8,595 nt of DNA from Deltaproteobacteria bacterium UBA7527 (GTDB lineage: Bacteria; Desulfobacterota; Syntrophorhabdia; Syntrophorhabdales; Syntrophorhabdaceae), in contig DLMV01000076.1 of NCBI GenBank assembly GCA_002478225.1, positions 438 to 9,032 of the forward strand, in the 5' to 3' direction. The notes under the pieces are model-generated. The model made no database searches. It saw nothing but the letters and a program-made list of their open reading frames with translations, and was not told the DNA's origin. Shown here one piece after another: positions 1-5,308 of the stretch. How positions within the stretch are numbered: the first letter of the stretch is position 1; the number at the start of each line of letters is the position of its first letter. A program made the translations under genes and the position numbers.

Positions 1-47
1 TTAGTAAAAAATGCGACGGCAACAAATAACATGACAAGCTTCTTCAT
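1..47 (-). CDS. N-terminus of an exported protein (partial, runs off left edge)
   Basis: Reading the minus strand from 47 gives MKKLVMLFVAVAFFT before the window ends, so only 15 codons are visible. Two lysines followed by an uninterrupted hydrophobic run are the start of a Sec signal peptide, or less likely a membrane anchor. The start is well fixed: AAAGGAGGTG lies at 64-55, a near-ideal Shine-Dalgarno placed 7 bases before the ATG, and a promoter-like sequence sits just upstream of it. The gene lies 74 bases downstream of the kinase gene on the same strand but appears able to be transcribed independently. The function cannot be judged from this fragment. Confidence 0.75.
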   Translation of the reverse strand, partial: MKKLVMLFVAVAFFT

Positions 48-84
48 TTACTTTCACCTCCTTTCGTTATTATTATTAAACCTT

Positions 85-113
85 ATTAAATACATATATA
101 ATATCACTGGCAA
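85..113 (-). promoter_or_regulatory. Predicted sigma-70 promoter for the partial exported-protein gene
   Basis: On the minus strand TTGCCA (113-108) is followed after exactly 17 bases by TTTAAT (90-85). Each hexamer matches the TTGACA/TATAAT consensus at 5 of 6 positions. It lies in an AT-rich gap between the kinase stop codon and the strong Shine-Dalgarno at 64-55, giving a short 5' leader. This is a prediction from sequence only. Confidence 0.5.
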
Positions 114-121
114 TAAGTAAA

Positions 122-1045
122 TTAAATTTTTTTAATAATAACATCTTTTTTTATAAAATCAACATCTTCTTTTTCGCAGAGATCATTACCCGGGTTTAAG
201 GCCGTCGCTGTTCCGCAGGCCACGCCCTGTATAAGGGCATCCTCAAAGGCGCCGCCGTTGCTCAGCACGAACACAATGCCCGCTAACAGTGAATCTCCGG
301 AGCCGATGGAACTTCTCACTTTCACTTTCGGCGGCGCTACATGAAAATTCCCCTTTCCCGAGATGCCCACAACCCCCCTTGCCCCCATGGATACAACAAT
401 ATATTCTACAATATTCTCATAAGGTTTTGAATATTCTAACACATCTTCGATCTCGACAACACTTTTTTTCACAAGCCGTCCAAATTCGTGAATATTTGGT
501 TTTATAAGGCATGGCCCGGCATCGGCCCCTATCCGCAAAGCCTCCCCATCGGTATCAAGAAAGATCCTGACATTCTTCCCTTTCAACGTGGTTACTATCT
601 GTGCATAAAAGCTCTCATTCAGGCCGGCTGGGATGCTGCCGCTTATCACCACGACACTATTCATCGGTATTGCCTGGATCTTCCTGAAAAAAGCCGCGCT
701 TTCTGTCTCATTGACAACGGGTTTGTGTGTGCTCAACAGGGTCTGGAGCTTTTTCTTCCTTTGGTAGATAATGATGTTCGTTCTTATTTCATCACGGATC
801 TCTGTAAAATCGCAGAGGATGCCTTCGTTGACAAGCCTGCCTTCCAATTCCAGGCCGTTATATCCGCCGATGAATCCGAGGGCAATGCTCTGGCCGCCGA
901 GTTTTTTGATAACCCTTGAAACATCGATCCCTTTGCCGCTTGGGTGCTTTTTTTCTTCAACAACCTCATTGACATCATCATATATGAGCTCTTCTATCTC
1001 TATAATTCTGTCAAGGGATGGGTTTAGGGTAATTGTATATATCAT
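122..1045 (-). CDS. PfkB-family sugar-phosphate kinase (1-phosphofructokinase / 6-phosphofructokinase II type)
   Basis: This is a full-length 307-residue ribokinase-fold kinase of the FruK/LacC/Pfk-2 branch, which phosphorylates fructose-1-phosphate, tagatose-6-phosphate or fructose-6-phosphate with ATP in the cytosol. Visible hallmarks are the N-terminal ITLNPSLD, GKGID at 37-41 in the sugar-phosphate loop, GSIPAGL at 136-142, IKPNIHE at 181-187, VSMGARG at 218-224 and the anion-hole/catalytic motif GSGDS at 248-252 with the predicted catalytic base Asp251. Two motif positions differ from what I recall as usual: GKGID instead of GKGIN, and GSGDS instead of GAGDS. The ATG at 1045 has an AGGAG 11 bases upstream. 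There is no PTS gene or other fru gene next to it, so the exact substrate is open. Its neighbour on the right is divergent. Confidence 0.9.
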   Translation of the reverse strand: MIYTITLNPSLDRIIEIEELIYDDVNEVVEEKKHPSGKGIDVSRVIKKLGGQSIALGFIGGYNGLELEGRLVNEGILCDFTEIRDEIRTNIIIYQRKKKLQTLLSTHKPVVNETESAAFFRKIQAIPMNSVVVISGSIPAGLNESFYAQIVTTLKGKNVRIFLDTDGEALRIGADAGPCLIKPNIHEFGRLVKKSVVEIEDVLEYSKPYENIVEYIVVSMGARGVVGISGKGNFHVAPPKVKVRSSIGSGDSLLAGIVFVLSNGGAFEDALIQGVACGTATALNPGNDLCEKEDVDFIKKDVIIKKI

Positions 1046-1217
1046 TCTGCGTGAATCTCCTGATTATTCTATTAAATAAAACAAAAAATGGCTACAAAAT
1101 ATTTTCTGTGTTGTTTTTTTCAAACCTTCGTGTTATTCAATCAGCGTATAAGCAGATCAGCAAGGGGGATGCTTTACGTATCACAACAGTTGCGTCAAAG
1201 CTATAATAGGGAATATT

Positions 1218-2396
1218 ATGGTCCTGTTGCTCCTTGGCATGCCAGGCGAGGCGTCCGGTGCGGGGTTCCTCATATACAATCAGGATGCGCAGGCGAACGG
1301 GATGGGAATGGCGGTAGCATCATCGGTCAACAACCCATCGGCTGTATTTTATAACCCTTCGCAGCTCCCGTACCAGAAAGGCTTTGGGGGTTCCGTTGGA
1401 GACACCGTTGTCATCCCTGCAACATACTTCAAAGATCATCATACAGGCCAAAGAACATACGCAAAGTCGACAACCCACCACCTTCCATCAGTTTTTATGA
1501 AATATACCAAAGAAGATCTTTCTTTTGGCGTGGGCGTATTCTCCCCCTTTGGTCTTTCCACGCAATGGCCGGACAACTGGATCGGCAGATATGCCGCAAC
1601 CTTTGCGGAGATCAAAACAACCTTTGTCAACCCTGTTGTTGCATACAGGTTCAACGACTATCTCTCGCTTGGTTTGGGCGTCTCATATATACAGAGCTCG
1701 GTAACGATGAAAAACGCCATTGACCTTCGCTCCGCAGGTCTTTCTGACGGGCATGCACGCCTCAAGGGAGACGGGGAAGGCGCCGGTTATAATGCGGGTT
1801 GTACGATCAAATTGCCTGCTGAAGTTACCATTTCTTTTACATACCGGTCGGCGGTGCCGATCAGATATAACGGAAAGGCATCGCTGAATATGCCTCCTCC
1901 GCTTGCCTCTTCCGCTACAAAAGCTTCCACAAAGATCTCTCTTCCTTTTCTTGCTGTCTTCGGCATAGCAAAAGAAATGGGCGCCCTGACGCTCGAAGGA
2001 GATATCCTCTATACTGGCTGGTCGTCGCTGCGCGGCTATAGAGTAACTTCGGACAACAGAACGGCCGACGCATACTATTCTAAGGACTGGATCGATGTGC
2101 CGAGCATCGCTTTGGGCTTCAATTACCGGTGGACGCAATACTTTGAGATCAGGGGCGGCTATATGTACGATAAGAGCCCTGTGCCGGCAAAAACGCTGGG
2201 GCCTGAACTGCCTGATGCTACGAGAAACATCTTTACCCTGGGAACTGCGGTCGGGGGCGATCATTTCAAGGTTGACCTCGGGTACCAGGCAACATTCTTT
2301 GCAAAGGCAGACTCAACGCGCAGTATTGTTGGGCCCAGAGGGACATACGGCAATTTCGCACACCTTATTTTCGCCTCCTTTACTTACAACAGATGA
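1218..2396 (+). CDS. FadL/OmpP1/TodX-family outer-membrane channel
   Basis: A 392-residue beta-barrel protein of the long-chain fatty acid/aromatic hydrocarbon transport family. The mature N-terminus GAGFLIYNQDAQANGMGMA, followed by NNPSAVFYNPS at about 38-48, is the classic FadL start, where the N-terminal hatch plugs the barrel. The rest alternates short polar turns with amphipathic strands and finishes in an aromatic-rich strand, ending HLIFASFTYNR. Such proteins let hydrophobic compounds cross the outer membrane. The start is uncertain: ATG 1218 gives a signal peptide of only about 15 residues without a basic N-region, and the Shine-Dalgarno is weak (AGGGA at 1208-1212). In-frame codons just upstream read VKAIIGNI, which would complete a normal signal peptide but have no standard start codon. 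The stop overlaps the next gene by ATGA, so the three genes from here to 3291 are probably one operon. Confidence 0.88.
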   Translation: MVLLLLGMPGEASGAGFLIYNQDAQANGMGMAVASSVNNPSAVFYNPSQLPYQKGFGGSVGDTVVIPATYFKDHHTGQRTYAKSTTHHLPSVFMKYTKEDLSFGVGVFSPFGLSTQWPDNWIGRYAATFAEIKTTFVNPVVAYRFNDYLSLGLGVSYIQSSVTMKNAIDLRSAGLSDGHARLKGDGEGAGYNAGCTIKLPAEVTISFTYRSAVPIRYNGKASLNMPPPLASSATKASTKISLPFLAVFGIAKEMGALTLEGDILYTGWSSLRGYRVTSDNRTADAYYSKDWIDVPSIALGFNYRWTQYFEIRGGYMYDKSPVPAKTLGPELPDATRNIFTLGTAVGGDHFKVDLGYQATFFAKADSTRSIVGPRGTYGNFAHLIFASFTYNR

Positions 2397-2872
2397 CAGG
2401 AACAGCATATTCGGTTATCATATACCAGCACATGAAAATGGATAATTATTTACCGGTTCTGAGGAAAGGTCTTATTAACGGCATCTCCATCACCTTCACA
2501 ATGGTAAAGGTAATAATACCTTTCTATATCGTCATAGAATTCATAAAAAAGACGGGCTTCATTGCTGCCATAAGCGACTTCTTTAAGCCTTTTATGCAGC
2601 TTATCGGGCTGCCGGGAGAGGCTGCCCTCGGCCTTATGGCCGGATACTTTATCAATCTCTATGCGGCGATCGCCGTGATCGCGCCCCTTGAGCTGTCGAC
2701 AAAGGATATAACGATCGCAGCCCTTATTCTCGGCATATCCCACAGCCTCCCTCTTGAAACCGCTGTCACAAAACAGACCGGAGTGAATGCCTGGCTTTTA
2801 ATGTCTGCTCGCGTCTTTTTCAGTCTGCTGTCAGGAGTGATATTGAACCTTATATGGAAACTGTTCTCGTAG
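2393..2872 (+). CDS. Nucleoside-recognition (Gate) domain membrane protein, first of a pair
   Basis: A small inner-membrane protein of up to 159 residues with about four or five hydrophobic helices. It resembles the nucleoside-recognition/Gate family that includes the spore-maturation proteins SpmA and SpmB and parts of nucleoside transporters. The family-like core runs from LRKGLINGISITFTMVK (about 23-39) through IVIEF and LGISHSLPLETAV (about 113-125). The ATG at 2393 overlaps the FadL stop (ATGA), which suggests translational coupling. However, residues 1-13 look unlike the family, and in-frame ATGs at 2432 and 2438 (MKMDNYLPVL) could be the true start; none has a clear Shine-Dalgarno. The 3' end overlaps the next gene by 19 bases. 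The transported ligand, if any, is unknown, and the family name does not prove nucleoside binding. Confidence 0.8.
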   Translation: MTGTAYSVIIYQHMKMDNYLPVLRKGLINGISITFTMVKVIIPFYIVIEFIKKTGFIAAISDFFKPFMQLIGLPGEAALGLMAGYFINLYAAIAVIAPLELSTKDITIAALILGISHSLPLETAVTKQTGVNAWLLMSARVFFSLLSGVILNLIWKLFS

Positions 2873-3291
2873 CCCTTAAGGATTCGCTGATCTTGTCTGT
2901 AAAGCTTCTTTTTATCATTCTGCCCCTCAGCATCTTTTATGAATTTCTGAAAGGCAGGGACGCGAAGCTTGCGAAGAGGCGCTTCTCCTTCCTCGGAATA
3001 TCCGGAAGCGGCCTCATCCCCCTCGTGACCGGCATCATCATAGGCCTTACCTATGGGGCCGGCGTTATCATCCACACGATCCGCACTTCAAGTGTGGGCA
3101 AGAAGGAGGCATTCCTTATCCTGCTCTTCCTCTCGATCTGCCATGCCGTCATTGAAGATACGCTCATCTTCGTCGTCATAGGCGCGAACGGCTTCATCTT
3201 GATAGCCTTCAGGTTTGCCCTTGCCATCATCCTCACCTATGCCATCTACCGGAGCAAGATATTCAAAACACCCGGTGGCGAGAGGGAATAG
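2854..3291 (+). CDS. Nucleoside-recognition (Gate) domain membrane protein, second of a pair
   Basis: A 145-residue integral membrane protein with hydrophobic segments at about 11-32, 49-76, 87-110 and 112-132. GAGVIIHTIRTSS and LLFLSICHAVIEDTLIF resemble the Gate/SpmB-type half. It aligns by eye with the preceding protein: LPLSIFYEFLK matches IPFYIVIEFIK, and CHAVIEDT matches SHSLPLET, both containing H-x4-[E/D]-T. The two are therefore likely paralogues forming a heteromer. It starts inside the last codons of its partner, 19 bases before that stop, which implies co-expression. An AGGAG at 2833-2837 is 16 bases from the ATG, longer than optimal. The C-terminal tail (KIFKTPGGERE) is hydrophilic. 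Function and ligand are unknown. Confidence 0.8.
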   Translation: METVLVALKDSLILSVKLLFIILPLSIFYEFLKGRDAKLAKRRFSFLGISGSGLIPLVTGIIIGLTYGAGVIIHTIRTSSVGKKEAFLILLFLSICHAVIEDTLIFVVIGANGFILIAFRFALAIILTYAIYRSKIFKTPGGERE

Positions 3292-3305
3292 ATTACCAAC
3301 TGACA

Positions 3306-3340
3306 GTATATCATAGTTCATATATCGTATATCGAGATCG
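3306..3340. repeat. Degenerate heptamer array (5 units)
   Basis: Five successive 7-base units can be read in register: GTATATC at 3306, a variant ATAGTTC at 3313, ATATATC at 3320, GTATATC again at 3327 and GAGATCG at 3334. The period is exact while the unit sequence drifts. It begins 15 bases after the stop codon of the second Gate gene. Confidence 0.65.
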
Positions 3341-3364
3341 AAAACCCGTGGGGCGAGAAATACA

Positions 3365-3385
3365 GCAGAGGGCAGAGAGATAAAC
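3365..3385. repeat. Short heptamer array (3 units)
   Basis: GCAGAGG at 3365 is followed in register by GCAGAGA and GATAAAC. It is short, so taken alone it could be chance; it is listed because it shows the same 7-base period as the neighbouring arrays. Confidence 0.4.
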
Positions 3386-3404
3386 TTTCCGCCTTTATTG
3401 TGCG

Positions 3405-3485
3405 GCCTGTTGCCCAAAGCGCTTTTTGCATTGTAAGCCGGAAAGACTTTTTGCGAGTCGCGACTTCAAGCATAATTTGGAGCGA
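3405..3485 (+). repeat. Left arm of a long imperfect inverted repeat
   Basis: The arm starts with GCCTGTTGCCCAAA (3405-3418), then ATTG, GCCGGAAA (3437-3444), TTTTTGC and GCATAATTT (3470-3478). The same words occur in the same order on the minus strand from 3691 down to 3613, with short gaps between them. The first 14 bases are an exact match between the arms. Each arm follows one of the two converging genes in that gene's reading direction. Confidence 0.75.
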
Positions 3486-3502
3486 CCCGGCATCAAGCCG
3501 GG
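3486..3502. repeat. GC-rich hairpin
   Basis: CCCGGC, a 5-base loop ATCAA, then GCCGGG: a perfect 6-bp stem extended by one A-T pair outside. No T-run follows, so it does not look like an intrinsic terminator on the plus strand. Confidence 0.6.
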
Positions 3503-3539
3503 TGTCTCGCGACCATTGCCGATGAAGTGGAGCGTGCCT

Positions 3540-3552
3540 GCGGCCAGGCCGC
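3540..3552. repeat. Perfect short palindrome
   Basis: GCGGCC-A-GGCCGC is a perfect inverted repeat around a single A. The loop is too small for a normal hairpin, so it may be a cruciform-prone or protein-binding site, or part of the larger repeat element. Confidence 0.5.
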
Positions 3553-3560
3553 GTTAAGGC

Positions 3561-3601
3561 CGATGCCCGCTGTCTGAAGACCAGGTCGAGTTCGGGCATC
3601 G
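3561..3601. repeat. 9-bp inverted repeat with 23-base loop
   Basis: CGATGCCCG (3561-3569) is exactly complementary to CGGGCATCG (3593-3601). The loop itself contains GTCT-GA-AGAC. It lies between the two long inverted arms and could form a stable RNA or DNA stem. Confidence 0.6.
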
Positions 3602-3612
3602 AGCGGAGCTGA

Positions 3613-3691
3613 ATCGCTGCAAGGATAAATTATGCGCAGGGAGCAGGGAGCAAAACAGTTTTCCGGCGTTCAATCTATTTGGGCAACAGGC
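3613..3691 (-). repeat. Right arm of the long imperfect inverted repeat
   Basis: Read on the minus strand from 3691 this arm starts with the same GCCTGTTGCCCAAA as the left arm, then ATTG, GCCGGAAA, TTTTGC and GCATAATTT (3635-3627), in the same order as at 3405-3485. It differs from the left arm mainly by indels and by a small GAGCAGG heptamer run at 3634-3654. Confidence 0.75.
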
Positions 3692-3715
3692 AATTTAGCA
3701 AAGCTTTTTTTCTTC

Positions 3716-3764
3716 AGCTGACGGCTGCGTGCTGACGGCTATCTACTATCGACCATCTACTGCC
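3716..3764. repeat. Heptamer array abutting the hisS stop codon (7 units)
   Basis: Seven units of exactly 7 bases fill 3716-3764. Examples are AGCTGAC at 3716, TGCTGAC at 3730, GGCTATC at 3737, TACTATC at 3744 and TACTGCC at 3758. The consensus is roughly [TG][GA]CT[AG][AT]C. The last unit ends at 3764, immediately before the base complementary to the end of the hisS stop codon (3765), so the array is the first thing transcribed after hisS. Confidence 0.75.
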
Positions 3765-5024
3765 TTAATGGAATCGCTGCCTGAGCTCCACTGCGATCCC
3801 GGGAGGATCGAGCGGCAGTTCGAACTGATCCTTGTTCTTCATATTCCTTACGATTATCACGTTCTTTGATATCTCCTCATCGCCGAGGATCAGGACGAAG
3901 CCGGCGCCGAGGCTATCGGCATACCGCATCTGTGACTTGAGGGATTTCCCTTCATAGGAATAGCGTATCGACAATCCCTGGTCTATGAAGGCCTTTGCCA
4001 TCGGTGCAAGATAGTCCTTTGCTTTTTCTCCGAGATAGGCAAAGAAACAGACAGGCTTTCGTGGAAGTTCCCCGTTGCCGACGAGTAGCGCCAGCCTTTC
4101 CATGCCGATGGCAAGACCGATCGCGGGTGTTTCCGGACCGCCCATCTCTTCTACCAGGTTGTCGTATCGCCCTCCGGCTGTGAATGCCTTCTGGGCGCCC
4201 AGTTCGTCCGATGTGATCTCGAACACCGTTCTTGTATAGTAATCGAGGCCTCTGACAAGTCGCTTATTCACTACAACGGGGATCCTGAAATCATCCATAT
4301 ATGCAAGGAAACCATGAAAATGATCCTGGCACCCTGTACAGAGATGGTCGGATAGAAGCGGCGATCCGCTGCTGACCTCGATGCACTGCAAATTCTTGCA
4401 ATCGAATATCCTGAGAGGGTTTCTGTCAAGCCGTCTCAGGCAGTCCTCGCATAAGCGGTCCTTCCTTGTCTCAAAATACGACACGAGCATAGCCCTGAAC
4501 CCTTCCCTGCAGAGCTTACAGCCAACGCTGTTGACCTCCATTATGTACTTCTTTACCCCCAGGTCCTCCAAAAGGAGGGTGATCATCCATAAAAGTTCGG
4601 CATCGACAAAGGGATCATTGGAGCCAAAGACCTCCACGTCAACCTGGTGAAATTGACGGAACCTGCCCTTTTGAGGTCTTTCGTGCCTGAACATCGGCCC
4701 TATGGTGAATAATTTGCTTATCCTCTCTTTTGCGTACATGCCTGACTGCAGGTATGCCCTTACTATCCCCGCGGTAGCCTCGGGCCTGAGCGTCAACGAG
4801 TCGCCCCCAAGATCGGCAAAGGTGAACATCTCTTTTTCCACGATATCGGTCGCATCTCCGATGCTCCTGATAAACAGGTCTGTGCTTTCAAGCACCGGCG
4901 TCGCGATCTCGGTAAAACCGAGGAGCTCGAGGTATCTTCTCGACACATTTTCTATGCGCCTGAACTTTTCGATGTCCTCGCCGAGTATGTCCCTGAATCC
5001 CCTTAATGTCCTTATCTTTCCCAT
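3765..5024 (-). CDS. hisS: Histidyl-tRNA synthetase
   Basis: A class II aminoacyl-tRNA synthetase that charges tRNA-His in the cytosol. From ATG 5024 it is 419 residues, usual for the family, and begins MGKIRTLRGFRDILGED, matching the standard HisRS N-terminus. Visible motifs are EKEMFTFADLGGDSLTLRPE, motif 2 as FRHERPQKGRFRQFHQVDVEVFG, the histidine-binding LVRGLDYYTRTVFE, and motif 3 around AIGLAIGMERL, followed by an anticodon-binding domain. The insertion domain holds eight cysteines, including three CxxC pairs and DCKNLQC, a possible metal site seen in some bacterial HisRS. The frame stays open upstream to ATG 5051 and TTG 5084. None of these starts has a clear Shine-Dalgarno, so 5024 was chosen by family fit. 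It converges with the Gate operon and diverges from the binding-protein operon. Confidence 0.95.
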   Translation of the reverse strand: MGKIRTLRGFRDILGEDIEKFRRIENVSRRYLELLGFTEIATPVLESTDLFIRSIGDATDIVEKEMFTFADLGGDSLTLRPEATAGIVRAYLQSGMYAKERISKLFTIGPMFRHERPQKGRFRQFHQVDVEVFGSNDPFVDAELLWMITLLLEDLGVKKYIMEVNSVGCKLCREGFRAMLVSYFETRKDRLCEDCLRRLDRNPLRIFDCKNLQCIEVSSGSPLLSDHLCTGCQDHFHGFLAYMDDFRIPVVVNKRLVRGLDYYTRTVFEITSDELGAQKAFTAGGRYDNLVEEMGGPETPAIGLAIGMERLALLVGNGELPRKPVCFFAYLGEKAKDYLAPMAKAFIDQGLSIRYSYEGKSLKSQMRYADSLGAGFVLILGDEEISKNVIIVRNMKNKDQFELPLDPPGIAVELRQRFH

Positions 5025-5124
5025 TGTTTGCCGAAATTTCGCTTCGTTCATCTCATTAGTAACATAAATCACCGGGCAATTCAAAAATTATTTCACACGA
5101 TCAGCCGTTCGTTCGGATTGTCTC

Positions 5125-5159
5125 TTTTTACTATCCACTATTCACACTTCACCGACTTC
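5125..5159. repeat. Degenerate heptamer array (5 units)
   Basis: Units in register include TTTTTAC at 5125, TATCCAC at 5132, TATTCAC at 5139, ACTTCAC at 5146 and CGACTTC at 5153. On the minus strand they read as purine-rich words such as GTGAATA and GTGGATA, similar to the plus-strand units at 8444-8492. Confidence 0.6.
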
Positions 5160-5235
5160 ATCCTGCGTGTTTGCTGAGGATATCCCGGCACCATGCTTTT
5201 TAATGACGCGTCTGGATCTAACGGTCATATTATCA

Positions 5236-5264
5236 TTGACAACAGTTTTTATTTTCTCTAATAT
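5236..5264 (+). promoter_or_regulatory. Predicted sigma-70 promoter of the transport operon
   Basis: TTGACA (5236-5241) is a perfect -35 box. After exactly 17 bases comes TAATAT (5259-5264), a 4-of-6 match to the -10 box. Transcription would start near 5271, leaving a leader of about 40 bases before the ATG at 5309. That is too short for a molybdenum-cofactor riboswitch. Confidence 0.65.
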
Positions 5265-5266
5265 AT

Positions 5267-5290
5267 CGTTGTTCCCAATGGTATATAACG
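5267..5290 (+). promoter_or_regulatory. Candidate ModE-type (Mo-box) operator
   Basis: CGTTGTTC and ATATAACG are separated by 8 bases, an imperfect inverted repeat 24 bases long; left and right halves agree at 5 of 8 positions. From memory the E. coli modA operator has the layout CGTTATAT-N8-ACATAACG, so the right half and the spacing fit well and the left half is degraded. It sits just downstream of the -10 box, across the expected transcription start, where a repressor would block initiation. No modE gene is in the window. Confidence 0.45.
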
Positions 5291-5308
5291 TTAAATGGAG
5301 AACCAACC

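Larger units (their letters stand above)
3292..3764. other. 473-base convergent intergenic region filled with repeats
   Basis: This gap lies between two converging transcripts. I find no convincing gene, tRNA or GC-stem-plus-T-run terminator in it. It holds degenerate 7-base repeats (3306-3340, 3365-3385, 3634-3654, 3682-3702, 3716-3764), two inverted colinear arms (3405-3485 and 3613-3691) and a cluster of GC-rich inverted repeats between them. Open frames across it overlap these palindromes and have no Shine-Dalgarno or recognisable protein features. Confidence 0.8.
5025..5308. promoter_or_regulatory. Divergent control region between hisS and the oxyanion-transport operon
   Basis: The region contains a heptamer array (5125-5159), the transport-operon promoter (5236-5264), a candidate operator (5267-5290) and the GGAG ribosome-binding site at 5297-5300. 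I could not identify a convincing hisS promoter on the minus strand. Part of the hisS-proximal end (up to 5084) could be coding if hisS starts at one of the earlier codons. Confidence 0.6.

Noticed and set aside
488..919. 143-codon plus-strand frame inside the kinase gene
   Set aside because: It is fully antisense to a well-conserved PfkB-family gene and has no recognisable protein features.
1088..1354. 88-codon open frame in front of the FadL-family gene
   Set aside because: It overlaps the conserved FadL N-terminus in another frame, has no Shine-Dalgarno, and its translation shows no family features.
3318..3599. 93-codon minus-strand frame in the convergent gap
   Set aside because: It runs through the heptamers, a long inverted arm and GC-rich hairpins; the arginine-rich translation is what palindromic GC-rich DNA produces, and no ribosome-binding site is seen.
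3700..3712. Intrinsic terminator suggested by AAGCTTTTTTT
   Set aside because: The T-run has only the 8-bp palindrome AAAGCTTT before it and no GC-rich stem, so termination there is not supported.
5265..5308. Molybdenum-cofactor riboswitch ahead of the transport operon
   Set aside because: The predicted leader is only about 40 bases, too short for that class, and no matching stems are seen.
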